DNA of 43,509 nt from an uncultured Bacteroidales bacterium. GTDB taxonomy: Bacteria; Bacteroidota; Bacteroidia; Bacteroidales; WCHB1-69. Positions 27,801 through 32,970 of the stretch are shown here, piece after piece. The translations under genes and the position numbers were made by a program. The notes below the pieces were generated by a model. The model did not search any database and had not been told where the DNA came from. It worked only from the letters and a program-made list of their open reading frames with translations. The stretch spans positions 1-43,509 of the forward strand of contig CAJOKR010000002.1 of the NCBI GenBank assembly GCA_905235135.1, in the 5' to 3' direction. Positions within the stretch are counted from its first letter, which is position 1. Every line of letters begins with the position of its first letter.

Positions 27801-29993
27801 GCCCTGCATACCGGAAGCATACACGTCAAGATCGGAGAAACGGTGGGTCCAGGAGTCGTTGCCCTCCGTGTGAGTCAGGGTGACGGCTGTTCCAACATTC
27901 GCCCATTCGGTGTCGGCGGTTTTGCGCTGGAGTTGCACCTGCACGCTTGCGGGACGCAGAGCGTCCTGGTCGTTCGCGTCATCCCAGACTTTGCTCACGG
28001 TGACCGTGGTCGTGCCCGGCACGTAATGGTTGGTGAAGATATGATCAGCGTTGTTGCCCGTCTTTTCGGTAACAAGGTCTCCGTCCGTGTGCGTGTAGTT
28101 GTTGACGTTGCTCTCGGTCACCTTATACTCAATGAGCTGTCCGTTCTCGTATTTCGGGAGACCGGACCAGGTCCATGTCCATCCCTCGTCGGTGGCGTTG
28201 TTGCCGCTCACCGTTTTGGTCTCAATTTCCGTGTTGTTCTTGTATAACGTATAAGTCAACTCGGCGGGACGCTGACCGTCCTGGTTGCTGTTGTCGTCCC
28301 AGTGCTTGATGGCGCTGATGTTCACAGTCTCGGGCGTGTAGGCGTTCGTGACGGTTACGGTGCCGTTGGGAGTCACCACGCGGTTCGTCGGGGCGTATGA
28401 GACAGAGTATTCGCCTCTAAGGCCGGCAATCTTTCCGCCACTCTCGCCAACTTCATAGACGGTATAGACGATAGGTTCGCCAACTTTGTTTGCACGGCAG
28501 GAGTCAAGGCCTGTCCATGTGTGTCTGTAGTTGTTGCCGCTGTTCAGGACGACGGGCTCGCCGTGTGCGTTGCCGTCAGCGTAGAGTTGCACGGAAATCG
28601 CCGGGCGCGCGCCGTCTTGGTTGTTCGCGTCATCCCACACTTTTTCCACGTTACACTGCACCTTCACAGGGTTGACGGTGTTGGTGATGGTGAAGGCGTT
28701 GCCGCTGTTCGTGATGGTTTTCGTGTAACCTGTGGGAACGTCCACCTCATCCACCCGATAGACCACGGCCTCCCCTACTTCGCCATCCTTGTTGGCGGGG
28801 AGATGACGCCAGGTGTAGGTCCAGCTGCCTTCGCCCAGTCGCTGCAGACCCGGAATCGTCCCGGCCCCGAATGAGTAGCTCTCAACTGGCTCGTCGTCAG
28901 CGTAGAGTTGCACCCAGATGTCGTTGGTTCGCTTGCCGTTGCGGTTCCCCTCGTCGTCCCACACTTTGCTGACGGCAACCTCGGTCTCGTTGCGCGGGTG
29001 GGTGTTGGTGACCACAAAGCCGTCGATCATGTTGCCAGTCACGGTTTTGGTGTAACCGTTGGGGATGATAGTCTCATCCACCTCATACAGGACCTCGTGG
29101 CCGTTGAGCACCTTGTCCAACCCGGACCACTCGTATTCCCATCCATCGTTGGCGGTCACCTGCACGGCATCGCCAACTGGGGTGCGGACGGAGACACCTT
29201 CGACGGTGGAAAGACGGTATAGCTGCATGACGACGCCGGCCGGGCGCATATTATCGACATTGTTCTGATCGTCCCATACTTTGTTCACTTTTACTTTGAC
29301 ATATTCGAGGTCGCGGCGGTTGGTGATCGTGTCAATCAGGACGTTCTGTCCTTCAAAATGTTTGCTGATAATGGGGTTGTCGTAGCTGACGACCTGTTTT
29401 TCCAAAACGGTGTAGCTGATTTCCTCGCCATTACTATATTTGTCGAGTCCGCTCCATTCCGTCTGCCAGTTGTTCCCGGCATTCAAAACGGTGGTGCGGA
29501 TGGTGTCGTTGCCCTTTTTCAGATAAACGGTGACGTTGCCGGGACGCAGGCCTGCGTAGTCGTTTTGGTCATCCCACTTCTTGACCACCTTGATGGCCAT
29601 CTTCTCAGGTGCGTGCGTGTTGGTCACGGTGTAAGTGTAGGTGCCGTCCACCAGTACGGAGGTGGTGTCGGTGGTATAGCCATTAACAGCCACTTCTGAA
29701 ATGGTATAATGGATGGGCGTGCTGCCGTTGAGGACTTCGAGGTTCTGCCACGAATGCTCCCAACTGTTGCCTTCGTTCAGGGTGCAGACATTTACGGAGT
29801 CGCCGTCAGCCAGCAGCTTCACCGTCACGCTTTCCGGGCGGATGCCGTCCTGGTTGTCGCCGTCATCCCACACCTTGGTCACCTTCACGCCAACCTGCGG
29901 CTTGGTGTCGCGAAGCGCGTATGTGGTGCAGCCCACGCCGCTCACCCACGTATAGTTCGCCCCCGTGGCATTCGCCTTCACCGTGAACGACGA
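12873..29993 (-). CDS. Giant Cna-B/FctA-repeat stalk with C-terminal FISUMP domain (continuation of the LRR gene past an amber codon)
   Basis: After the TAG at 29994-29996 the same frame stays open for about 5,700 codons. By eye there are 36 Cna-B-type repeats of about 90-105 residues. Each has an isopeptide-type pattern: Lys in K-x-W-x-D near the start, Glu in Y-T-V-x-E, and Asn in (V/I)-T-N-T-H. Five double modules of about 350 residues resemble streptococcal FctA/Spy0128 pilin domains (LTGRDW or LQGRDW, MALIP, FTYTIREL, SGVTRVPGVTY). The C-terminus (about 13400-12873) is a FISUMP domain (CWMAENLRK, RGICPSGWHLPT, YSVRCVKD). No LPxTG motif, membrane anchor or type IX sorting domain is visible. 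There is no signal peptide and no credible start after the TAG; a GTG at 29981 lies inside a beta domain. The gene therefore depends on readthrough or is a broken remnant of the gene upstream. Confidence 0.85.
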   Translation of the reverse strand, partial: SSFTVKANATGANYTWVSGVGCTTYALRDTKPQVGVKVTKVWDDGDNQDGIRPESVTVKLLADGDSVNVCTLNEGNSWEHSWQNLEVLNGSTPIHYTISEVAVNGYTTDTTSVLVDGTYTYTVTNTHAPEKMAIKVVKKWDDQNDYAGLRPGNVTVYLKKGNDTIRTTVLNAGNNWQTEWSGLDKYSNGEEISYTVLEKQVVSYDNPIISKHFEGQNVLIDTITNRRDLEYVKVKVNKVWDDQNNVDNMRPAGVVMQLYRLSTVEGVSVRTPVGDAVQVTANDGWEYEWSGLDKVLNGHEVLYEVDETIIPNGYTKTVTGNMIDGFVVTNTHPRNETEVAVSKVWDDEGNRNGKRTNDIWVQLYADDEPVESYSFGAGTIPGLQRLGEGSWTYTWRHLPANKDGEVGEAVVYRVDEVDVPTGYTKTITNSGNAFTITNTVNPVKVQCNVEKVWDDANNQDGARPAISVQLYADGNAHGEPVVLNSGNNYRHTWTGLDSCRANKVGEPIVYTVYEVGESGGKIAGLRGEYSVSYAPTNRVVTPNGTVTVTNAYTPETVNISAIKHWDDNSNQDGQRPAELTYTLYKNNTEIETKTVSGNNATDEGWTWTWSGLPKYENGQLIEYKVTESNVNNYTHTDGDLVTEKTGNNADHIFTNHYVPGTTTVTVSKVWDDANDQDALRPASVQVQLQRKTADTEWANVGTAVTLTHTEGNDSWTHRFSDLDVYASGMQGVEYEYRVVEVGESGGQYPVGGGRSYTVTYGNPLLNTFTVTNALTPETRDLTVTKVWDDDNNRDGIRPDSVMVQLFADGTATGKTAVLKGGSWQHQFTDLPKYAGTTTPISYIVKEYAMDANGTVLNSFVEEGGAFVSGKYLNTSYQYDGGTATITNTHTPATVSISGSKIWDDADNQDGIRPGSILIRLMADGEKVDSVTVTGTDWTWTFSDMPKYKYGEVGQEIVYSFTEKEVENYTTEVSVGNVINTHVPETVNLAATKVWDDDNATVSRKPVQVQLYKTTVATADFNPENISSDWTLVGSETIGITGGTAIWNGMDKYDNGMEIRYAVRELSAPVGYIVSYANGGLLTAEGEALTETITNTIKGGTEFQLTVGKNLTGRDWQTGDAFEMGLFPQTSEAPMPASTATTTSGQTYASAIITPASTVTGSLRTANFAPITIGVKDLEGKEDSTFIYTIRELTNAESGIARITGVTYSTEVYQVRVKVSIGTDALKVDQISYIRSNGMADETPFFTNRYNEMKTNYHLHAEKVLHVDGSSVTPTDGAYSFTLTPVGTNAAKAPMPAGTMGGTLTVTNSGSVVNFYNSALADDGLSFDYLDLKNDFSDEALAAGVDFEYEIREVIPSDAVNTGNSIYYKQSTNNGVITDLYYDGTVHYRKYTVRIVETGGQHILDIRSTYNDIHHDYYLGSDNTPQSLTQEQFALRHTEGGAPVFHNARLSRISIPVVKSWVDNNNAYNTRPAAVTVQLKANGTVKEEAELNEANGWATTFSNLPLYEMDANFNATPIIYNIVEISVPNYTAATSGDMASGFAVENRIAQADTVITVSKVWDDANNQDGKRPAAVALNLRGVDSNTNAVVISKDTTLNAANNWSATYLHLPKYDLADGSILDYSLSETTVSEGYTQAVNGFTVTNTHVPALTQVTVRKVWDDQNNNDHYRPAELTLTLTGHRVSAPDSVYRTITIGNTDQNNEQSWTFSNLPVFHNGDSIRYTVAESSFANQSRYTTLTEGFTITNSHAPDSVTLTVSKFWDDNNNSDGLRTPVQIVLYQTTETDITFSPDSDNEGWTAIDTVTVSDLDGGASTDWKLPKYLSGKTIRYAVKEITAIADYVTSYANGGLLTAVNGYTETVNNRHRSPVAVTLGVQKQLTGRNWFATDTFDIALIPRDESNPMPGTISISGIPFAVVKIAEDNTLISDAIRQNTYEPIVFRMDDLNGLSEKTFTYTLRELNPAESGADRIPGITYSGQRYDMDITVSDNGSDALTITDIAFFPVIVTNGISERGDRVALPVFENTYNDSVTIYHPRADKRLITFNASSLQSGDFTFQLKAVGENADVAPMPANTVTEPNGDRVLTTTNVGNAIRFFDGNDDGLRFDYMDLRQKGFTDSALLSGIFFEYTMREVIPDDATNNGDGTLSRISGGVETVYDATVHYRRLAVILDTIGNKAKLRVTRVENIHKDYYLASSSTDTVFLTSGTDAYTMRHGFGGSPIFLNARIARTEVAVSKNWVDNQNAYGTRPASVTVRLLANGIPTDSTAVLSAANNWTHTFTNLPSGKLNSAFNVDAISYSVQEVTVENYTTTYSGSMAAGYVVTNTIAQRDTAIAGTKTWIDPAGSTHPAIKIVLYRDNAAIDTATLPNGILTYAFNNLPKYDLSDGHRFAYTVKELPVEGYNSVQNSFNFTNTIKQEVTSIAGTKEWIDPARTVHPDINIVLLRDAEPFDSITVHHGTTNFSFDNLNKYDLTDGHIYQYAIVEREVPGYTSMQSGNRFTNIIEQDYTSISGTKTWIDPADMPRPTVTIVLMMDGDSVDYRTITSPATDYIFDNLPMYDIAHNGHQFLYTVKELPVAGYTSVQSGNNFTNTIEQEYIDIPATKVWADFYNQDGVRPSSVTLILTGSDGSEREQVLSGTGNSWSYTFEHLPVFHTDGSRIQYTLDEPDYLNIDLNGLYEKIVDGYTVTNTHTPDSIILFVEKVWSDHNNIDGIRPASLDVELLADGITLATATLSESNSWTDSLGKFPVNRDGFEIFYSLYEEEPAGYRETGVEYSFVRENVYKLRLFNKHTPDSVRLAVAKHWDDNDNQDGIRPEQITVQLTADGNTVATRTLTSLNGWSADFGNLPKHKNQGEVILYSLTEDPVDRYTPAAIDVLNTDIYDTYTLNIINRHEPDSLILNVTKIWVDHHDNDGVRPATVTVTLLADGNPVGTCTMSGTDNQWTGTFGKWPVKQNGSAVNYSLSDDVEGYSFVSELGSTTTSASTLKITNTHVPDSVVLTICKHWDDNQDADHLRQPVKVVLYRNAHAGAWTSVDTATIGIGGEYSTVSWKMPKFDNREPVQYVVRELDAPEGYITTYGHNGQLTAATNYIDTITNRHRSPVDVTLDVRKQLQGREWFTTDTFALALIPHPTTNPMPAVSGVINEIPFAMTLINASNITGTADLRQNSFPPITFHIEDLEGKSDTTFTYTIRELSPAESGMERIPGISYSTQRYAVDIRVVDVDGDSLRIADVAYYPVTVVDGSEVRGSRESVPTITNSHNNTVTYYHPRADKSLAYIGTGGLESGDFTFQLKAVGDYADIAPMPAGTVTESNGDRILTVVNTNSSIRFFQNDEDGFRFSYTDLREHFTDSALIAGVVFNYQISEVIPSGAGNLGNGIWSRKSGNVETFYDATIHFREYTVKMDTTGGNVTMFIFNETSETFPDYYLGATVTDTVKLLPGTNAHKLRHGYGEVPIFRNARIADTTLTVRKIWDDYDDTFNKRPASITAHLIANGTETVSSATLTATTDPATNWRHTFTGLPMAFLNDTLGLTPIVYTVSEGPVTNYTASFTAMPYGYDVTNALTPESVQEYTSVTVSKSWVDPDDIIHPDILIRLLRDGVKIDSTTLSHGQLSYTFNHLPVYDIVTDGVVLDHNDGEPFLYTIEEKALEGYNTVVDGYHVTNTIKQDFINIPVTKTWADNSNQDGLRPNSIIVTLNGSDHSVRQITLSGTGDIWDYTFEHLPVYNTDGSRIQYALDEPDALSSGLFDHYTKAIDNSTMTVTNSHTPDSLTLFVQKVWDDNNDVDGIRPGSLTVELRADNVAVATETLNTANSWKSSFGRLPVKSNGHAIDYTVVETEPSGYTQTSIEKTTVSEKVYNMIITNRHTPDSVHLAVTKQWDDNNNQDGIRPASVVVHLTADGSTVATRTLSQTQGWTADFGNLPKYRNHGQVIVYTLAETPAEGYVLAVADTLKTDTHSTYTLGLTNRHVPDSVTVNITKVWNDHHNNDGMRPESAVVTLLANDVAVDTRTVSAATGWIADFGKRPVNLNGATVNYSLRDNVAGYSYAVEETTSAEGEQNLLITNTHVPDSVTLTVYKHWDDDFNAGHLRTPVTMQLYSTTGENAFSTETVSEGWTAVGTPVTIGSLEDYANVTWKLPKYASTKVIRYAVREVSAPADYITTYANGGVLTDGQETITNRHRAPVSVSLDARKRLQGRDWFTTDTFAIVLQPKSPENAPLPESHGIISGLPFSMIQLTSNDDFLSNELRDDALQSITFTTADLAGAAEKTFTYSIRELLPSESGLPQTPGMTYSNSRFEAVVTIRDNRTDSLTASVEYYKIVDGGRQLMDVPSFTNRYSDSATVYPIRANKNLAHSNAEALQNGEFSFILKPVGENAAVAPMPANALGIGANRYYEAYNQGNDILFYDGADDGLRFDHTELRLAGFTDAALIEGVMFEYQMYEMIPDEAYNHNNGIRSLKVGGVETFYDAVVHHRNFNVKLDTAGGRARLNVIIGSDTIHNDYYVKDDNQKVFLTSSSPAYKLRHGFGGVPIFLNARVGDTTITVHKTWEDYDNVFNTRSASVTVNLIANGSSPVGTAVLEESNDWRHTFSDLPSASMNATFGLDPITYTVEETAVSHYVSHVNPMSGGFNIHNAIIPEEMQKDTAITVTKTWIDPAGTVHPDIKIYLRRDGLKVDSVVLTNGQLTHTFSNLPVFDLAIGGIPIEHNDAERFHYTIDEYPVAGYGTTIVDGHITNTIKQAKVEIAGTKVWVDPFGTDNMSRPDLRLSLHRDGALITTESFGQGATSWAFPNLDKYDLTDGHEYAYSVEEVQPEGYTSVISGNVITNTINQEYLNIPVSKVWSDNSNQDGIRPGSVKLTLSGSDGSSHEATLSGGNNVWSWTFTNLPKYAVDGQNIVYTLTEEDVAGYLSSVTGSASGGFTVTNTHTPATADLTAWKFWEDNNNAEGLRQPVTVQLYRTLHATADFNPSVVSGHWEPVGTPKTVSTAPAHVSTVWNDMPFYKDGQKYRYAVRETNVPEQYVVAYSNGGLLTAEKAYTDTITNHHYASVTAAIPVQKVLQGRDWLETDTFEMALIPKVVTDPMPANATTGGGIPYAPVLVTASDLPATDPTSRIDHFLPLTFTTDDMGGATEKTFLYNIRELTFSESGVTRVPGVTYGTERYEVQITVRVGTDNNLEIANVAYFEIFMHEGVEDHRVAAEIPSITNTFNSAKTIYHLVADKQLTVHGGTPLQSGEFHFKLRPVGALAAIAPMPSNTTGYGLNRTLTVSNEGNAIRFYDESIPDDGLVFDHESLLLAGITDAQLAVGVEFEYVLSEVIPDDAVNNDDCTWSRTVTISGGLMEDETYDALVHLRKIIVKLTEDAAHNSLLVVSGTSDDHHGEYYVKSTGDTVFILTGSEMHAQRHGTGGVPVFQNTRTARTSVEVRKVWDDWDNELGTRPDEITVVLLANGVETETVATLNSGNGWQYTFTNLPSTADGNEIVYTVQEVSVNHYESDYDGDMTVGFTITNTLSDYGIDEDCGIIVSSDQLSSCPDITCNPVTDEDGITYDVVKIDGYCWMAENLRKQTPGALSYQSAISSDASANVAHYGYLYTWNEAAGGTDNPVHVNGYVRGICPSGWHLPTTKEINVLRTNSAEFLKSTGDWVAPGFNTTGFNALPAGFYNSTLSRFEGLHTITYFHGDEYGEEFGITYHCCKLMIPEHESPGNGYSVRCVKDCE
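13780..14880 (-). repeat. FctA-like double module 5
   Basis: It opens with IPVQKVLQGRDWLETDTF. The second half begins near YHLVADKQLTVHGG and ends at GGVPVFQNTRTAR. One last Cna-B unit (WDDWDNELG) follows before the FISUMP domain. Confidence 0.78.
14880..16400 (-). repeat. Cna-B block E, 5 repeats
   Basis: Units WEDYDNVFN, WIDPAGTVH, WVDPFGTDN, WSDNSNQDG and WEDNNNAEG: a shortened version of the same order. Confidence 0.78.
16400..17465 (-). repeat. FctA-like double module 4
   Basis: It opens with LDARKRLQGRDWFTTDTF. The second half begins near YPIRANKNLAHSN and ends at GGVPIFLNARVGD. Confidence 0.78.
17465..19620 (-). repeat. Cna-B block D, about 7 repeats
   Basis: Units WDDYDDTFN, WVDPDDIIH, WADNSNQDG, WDDNNDVDG, WDDNNNQDG, WNDHHNNDG and WDDDFNAGH. 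The order mirrors block C, which indicates a segmental duplication. Confidence 0.78.
19620..20705 (-). repeat. FctA-like double module 3
   Basis: It opens with LDVRKQLQGREWFTTDTF. The second half begins near YHPRADKSLAYIG and ends at GEVPIFRNARIAD. Confidence 0.78.
20705..23310 (-). repeat. Cna-B block C, about 9 repeats
   Basis: It includes three shorter 'TWIDPA' units in a row, then units of WADFYNQDG, WSDHNNIDG, WDDNDNQDG, WVDHHDNDG and WDDNQDADH type. The last five appear in the same order in block D. Confidence 0.78.
23310..24400 (-). repeat. FctA-like double module 2
   Basis: It opens with LGVQKQLTGRNWFATDTF. The second half begins near YHPRADKRLITFNA and ends at GGSPIFLNARIAR. Confidence 0.78.
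24400..25650 (-). repeat. Cna-B block B, 4 repeats
   Basis: Units beginning PVVKSWVDNNNAYN, VSKVWDDANNQDGKRP, VRKVWDDQNNNDHYRP and VSKFWDDNNNSDGLR. Confidence 0.78.
25650..26700 (-). repeat. FctA-like double module 1
   Basis: It opens with VGKNLTGRDWQTGDAFEMGL. The second half starts near YHLHAEKVLHVDG and ends at GGAPVFHNARLSR. It is the most divergent of the five copies. Confidence 0.75.
26700..29900 (-). repeat. Cna-B block A, about 10 repeats
   Basis: Ten successive Cna-B-type units, from VGVKVTKVWDDGDNQDG to VNLAATKVWDDDN, about 320 bp each. Boundaries are approximate. Confidence 0.8.
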
Positions 29994-29996
29994 CTA
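29994..29996 (-). other. In-frame amber codon splitting the giant gene
   Basis: The codons read GAC CCG TCA ACG CCG TAG TCG TCG TTC ACG GTG. The TAG and the following 17.1 kb are in the same frame, and there is no stop on either side for thousands of codons. CAG to TAG would be one substitution. Confidence 0.9.
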
Positions 29997-32519
29997 CGGC
30001 GTTGACGGGTCGTAGCCCGTTGAAACCACAATGCTGTCCTCGACAACAGTAAGGCCTGTTTTGGATGCGAATTGTACGGAACCGAGGTCGTTGCCTTCTC
30101 CCAAAACAATACTTTCGCCGCCTTTTCCGTGGGTGACATGAGTGACCGGGAGACTGTCGTAGCAGGCGTCCAACGTGTCGTTATACCAGTCCTGCTCGTA
30201 TGGGACATCCAGGTCGTTGGCGTAGAAAATGAAGTGTTTGTCGGGATCTTCAGCGCCCACAATCTTGACCTCGAAATCAATCTTCACACCGAAACCGCCT
30301 GTGATGATCTGTACTCCATAGTTGTAGGATGGATAGCCAAGGTATGCATAGTTCATAAACTGGATGCCGTCACCTTCCTTGACTTGCAATAGGGTACGAT
30401 AGAATTTTTTGCCTCCACTCCAGTCATCATAATAGTGGTTACTCCATTCGTAATACTCATGGTCTCTATTATGATTTCTGGTAGGGAATTTCTCGAGCTC
30501 CGTATAGGTTATTTTGTTGATGATGACGGCTACGTTGTACCGTGTTCCATTAACATCAACGGCTGCACCCGAATAGGTGAACGTCAGCGGGTCTCCCGAC
30601 AAGTCGATAGTATAATTCCCGGAATCAGGCCATACGATATTGTCCGTGTTTACATACGTCACCCCGCTACTTTCATTCACAATCACCAGATCAGAGTGAT
30701 TCCCGCCGGTCTGCACGTAGGGGCTTTGCTGGAGGAATGCAATGCGATAAAACGTCTCGTCGGCTTCGATCTCTTCCTCCACCCACTCGTCGTCGAGGAT
30801 GGTGTAAACGCCGGGCGGCAGGTGGCCGGCGCCTCTTAGGTTGAGGTCGCCGTGGATGATGTTGATGTTGGTTCCTCTGTCGGCAATGTCAGCCGGTCCA
30901 TTGAGCAACGGGGTGTTCCCAGAAGTTCCGTCCCGGTCGGTGATGAGATCGACATAGTCCCTTTTGGTTTCGATGGTCACGGCAGGCCCGGCATCAGAAA
31001 CGAAGTCCATCTGTTTCTGGGCGAAATAGTAGATGTTCTGGTCGTAAGAGGAGTTGTAGTATTCGTTTCCGGGGGTTCCCGCATTGTTTTTGCACATCCA
31101 CACGTTGGAGTTCCGGGCCGACAGCGTCCGGAGACTGTCACAGGTTCTTAAGCCCAGGTCCCTACTGTAACCACACTTGTAGTCAGAGTAGTTGTAGTAG
31201 TCCCAGCATTCGCGGTCCCACCCCGTGATTCTCGTGACATTGTTGTCGGTAATACTGTTGTCTTCAAGTGGATTATGATCGGAATACTTCGTGGGCCCGA
31301 TATGTGTGTTGTCCAAATTGTCCATGTTGAGATATTTGAGTCTGGTGCAGCCTTCGACAAAATAGCCCATGTTGTAAATCATCCCCAAGGTTCCGAAACT
31401 CGACACGTCCAGGCTTTCAAGACTGGTGCAGTTCTTGAACATAGAAGTCATAAACATCGCTTCGGACACATCAATGCCGTCCATCTCGACCGTCTTAAGG
31501 TTGGCGCATCCCTCAAACATGGAGATAAAGTCGATAACATTGATAAACTTGGTGTTGTTGAGATAGACCTCTTCCAAGGCAGAATGGTTTCTGAACAGTT
31601 CCCGCGCCTGCTTCCAGTCGTTCCAGTCGTCGCCTCCACTGCGCCCGTAGATGGTGATGTTGGACATATCCACTTTCTTGAGTTTGTTGCAGCCGTCAAA
31701 AATATGCTGCATCATCACACCGCCTGCCCTTGCCCCGTTGTTGGTGGAATAGGCATAGGTATCGGGATTAAATTTATTGTTGAAATCTGAACTCGCCCTC
31801 GTTATGAATCCCGGGTTGTTGAGGATGACCTCCTCCAACGCGGTGCAGCCGCTGAACATATACGTCATATTCCACACTGTCCCGTTGCTTGTCATGGCGC
31901 TGAGGTCAATCTCTTTCAGGCTAATGCAGTTTTGGAACATCGCCTGGAGATTTGCATCTTTTACGATGTTAAAACCGCCATTGCCAAACTTCACGGTTGT
32001 CAGTCTGGTGCAGTTTTCGAACATACTTCTGACATTCCCGACATTCACAACGGCATCCCCGAAATCAATTTCCTCGAGGTTCGTGAAATCCTTGAACATG
32101 TAGGCAATGTCCTTCTCGTTAAAGTTGAAATCGGCATTGTTGTTGTTCTTCACAAAAATGACTTCTTTGACTTGCGGACGAATGTCTGAACCGTTGGGGC
32201 CTGTGAGCCACACATTGTTCCAGTCCGTTGTACTATTCAAATTGTAATTTTTAGTCAAACCGCCGGTCGTGGTGTTGTTTTTCAAACGAATCCTCAAGAC
32301 ACCGGCATCGTCTAACCAAAAATACCAACTGTTATCAATTGTCCTTTGTGCAATGAGGGCCTTTGTGCCGTTAACATCTTTCACCCCCGGGTTGGTAGTG
32401 GTGGTTTTCGGGGATTTCTTGCTTACGTCTATTGGGTTTCCAAAGACTGGTTGCAAACCACCGAAAAGGGTGAGTCCTATAATGCTTGTGATGAGTAGTG
32501 CGTAAATCTTTTTGCTCAT
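29994..32519 (-). CDS. BspA/DUF285-type leucine-rich-repeat surface protein, N-terminal part of the giant gene
   Basis: There are 841 codons from the ATG at 32519, chosen because it begins the signal peptide (MSKKIYALLITSIIGLTLFG...QPVFG). The in-frame TTG at 32585 adds 22 unlikely residues and overlaps the promoter region. Leucine-rich repeats of BspA type fill about residues 95-370, with units of the form MF-x-x-C-x-x-L-x-x-(V/I/L)-D/N (MFENCTRLTTVKF, MFSGCTALEEVIL, MFKNCTSLESLDV). Beta-rich domains follow (VYTILDDEWVEEEI, FGVKIDFEVKIVG, FYANDLDVPYEQDWY). The frame ends in TAG in the middle of a probable beta domain, and the next codons (SSFTVKANATGANYTW) look like its next strands. BspA-type LRRs occur in adhesins that bind host matrix. 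Alone it would be a secreted protein with no anchor. Confidence 0.85.
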   Translation of the reverse strand: MSKKIYALLITSIIGLTLFGGLQPVFGNPIDVSKKSPKTTTTNPGVKDVNGTKALIAQRTIDNSWYFWLDDAGVLRIRLKNNTTTGGLTKNYNLNSTTDWNNVWLTGPNGSDIRPQVKEVIFVKNNNNADFNFNEKDIAYMFKDFTNLEEIDFGDAVVNVGNVRSMFENCTRLTTVKFGNGGFNIVKDANLQAMFQNCISLKEIDLSAMTSNGTVWNMTYMFSGCTALEEVILNNPGFITRASSDFNNKFNPDTYAYSTNNGARAGGVMMQHIFDGCNKLKKVDMSNITIYGRSGGDDWNDWKQARELFRNHSALEEVYLNNTKFINVIDFISMFEGCANLKTVEMDGIDVSEAMFMTSMFKNCTSLESLDVSSFGTLGMIYNMGYFVEGCTRLKYLNMDNLDNTHIGPTKYSDHNPLEDNSITDNNVTRITGWDRECWDYYNYSDYKCGYSRDLGLRTCDSLRTLSARNSNVWMCKNNAGTPGNEYYNSSYDQNIYYFAQKQMDFVSDAGPAVTIETKRDYVDLITDRDGTSGNTPLLNGPADIADRGTNINIIHGDLNLRGAGHLPPGVYTILDDEWVEEEIEADETFYRIAFLQQSPYVQTGGNHSDLVIVNESSGVTYVNTDNIVWPDSGNYTIDLSGDPLTFTYSGAAVDVNGTRYNVAVIINKITYTELEKFPTRNHNRDHEYYEWSNHYYDDWSGGKKFYRTLLQVKEGDGIQFMNYAYLGYPSYNYGVQIITGGFGVKIDFEVKIVGAEDPDKHFIFYANDLDVPYEQDWYNDTLDACYDSLPVTHVTHGKGGESIVLGEGNDLGSVQFASKTGLTVVEDSIVVSTGYDPSTP

Positions 32520-32591
32520 ATACGATTGTTTTTTACTTTTTTTTAATAACAAGTCATCAGTGACCAACAGAACGCTATTGATCAAAATTTA

Positions 32592-32622
32592 TAAATATAC
32601 ACTTTTCCCATGAATAATACAA
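32592..32622 (-). promoter_or_regulatory. Candidate promoter of the giant surface-protein gene
   Basis: On the minus strand, TTG (32620-32622) is separated by 20 bp from TATATTTA (32592-32599), one base from TAnnTTTG. It is 73 bp before the ATG. Confidence 0.5.
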
Positions 32623-32930
32623 CAATCCTACGATTACCCCCCCCCCACGCAAACACATTGATTATCAATAAATTACATCATCATCACACTAAATAGGGTT
32701 ATCCCTTCGGCAACTATGGGATTGGGTATTGGTGCCGTTTTGGCGCAATTCGCACGCGAAGTATAAGACCAACATCCATTTCGTTGTTTTTACGTATTGG
32801 GGCGAAATTTAAATATTATAAAAATTTTAAGAAGACAGACAGCACACAAAATCAACATATTATTGTATAGTTATTTCTAAATTGTTGTTAACTTCCGACT
32901 TTCCGTGCTGCTTTGCCGGACGAATTACAC
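32623..32930. other. AT-rich intergenic region with a C10/G10 tract
   Basis: About 300 bp without a supported gene. A run of ten C (32637-32646; ten G on the coding strand of the surface-protein gene) lies about 14 bp upstream of the -33 element. The rest is AT-rich; short open stretches near 32700-32870 match nothing I recognise. Confidence 0.6.
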
Positions 32931-32969
32931 AAAAAGAAACGGCAACCCGATTGGATTGCCGTTTCTTTT
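32931..32969 (-). terminator. Terminator behind tRNA-Val
   Basis: Perfect 11-bp arms AGAAACGGCAA and TTGCCGTTTCT with a 10-nt loop, followed on the minus strand by a T run. It could also act on the other strand. Confidence 0.8.
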
Positions 32970-32970
32970 G

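Noticed and set aside
12873-29993. LPxTG or type IX C-terminal sorting signal in the giant protein
   Set aside because: I read the C-terminal few hundred residues and found neither; the end is a complete FISUMP domain.
29982-29996. TAG reassigned to an amino acid in the whole genome
   Set aside because: Several ordinary genes in the window end in TAG at the expected family length, so TAG is a working stop codon here.
32697-32870. Possible small plus-strand reading frames in the intergenic region
   Set aside because: They are short, match no family I know, and lack a promoter or conserved motif.
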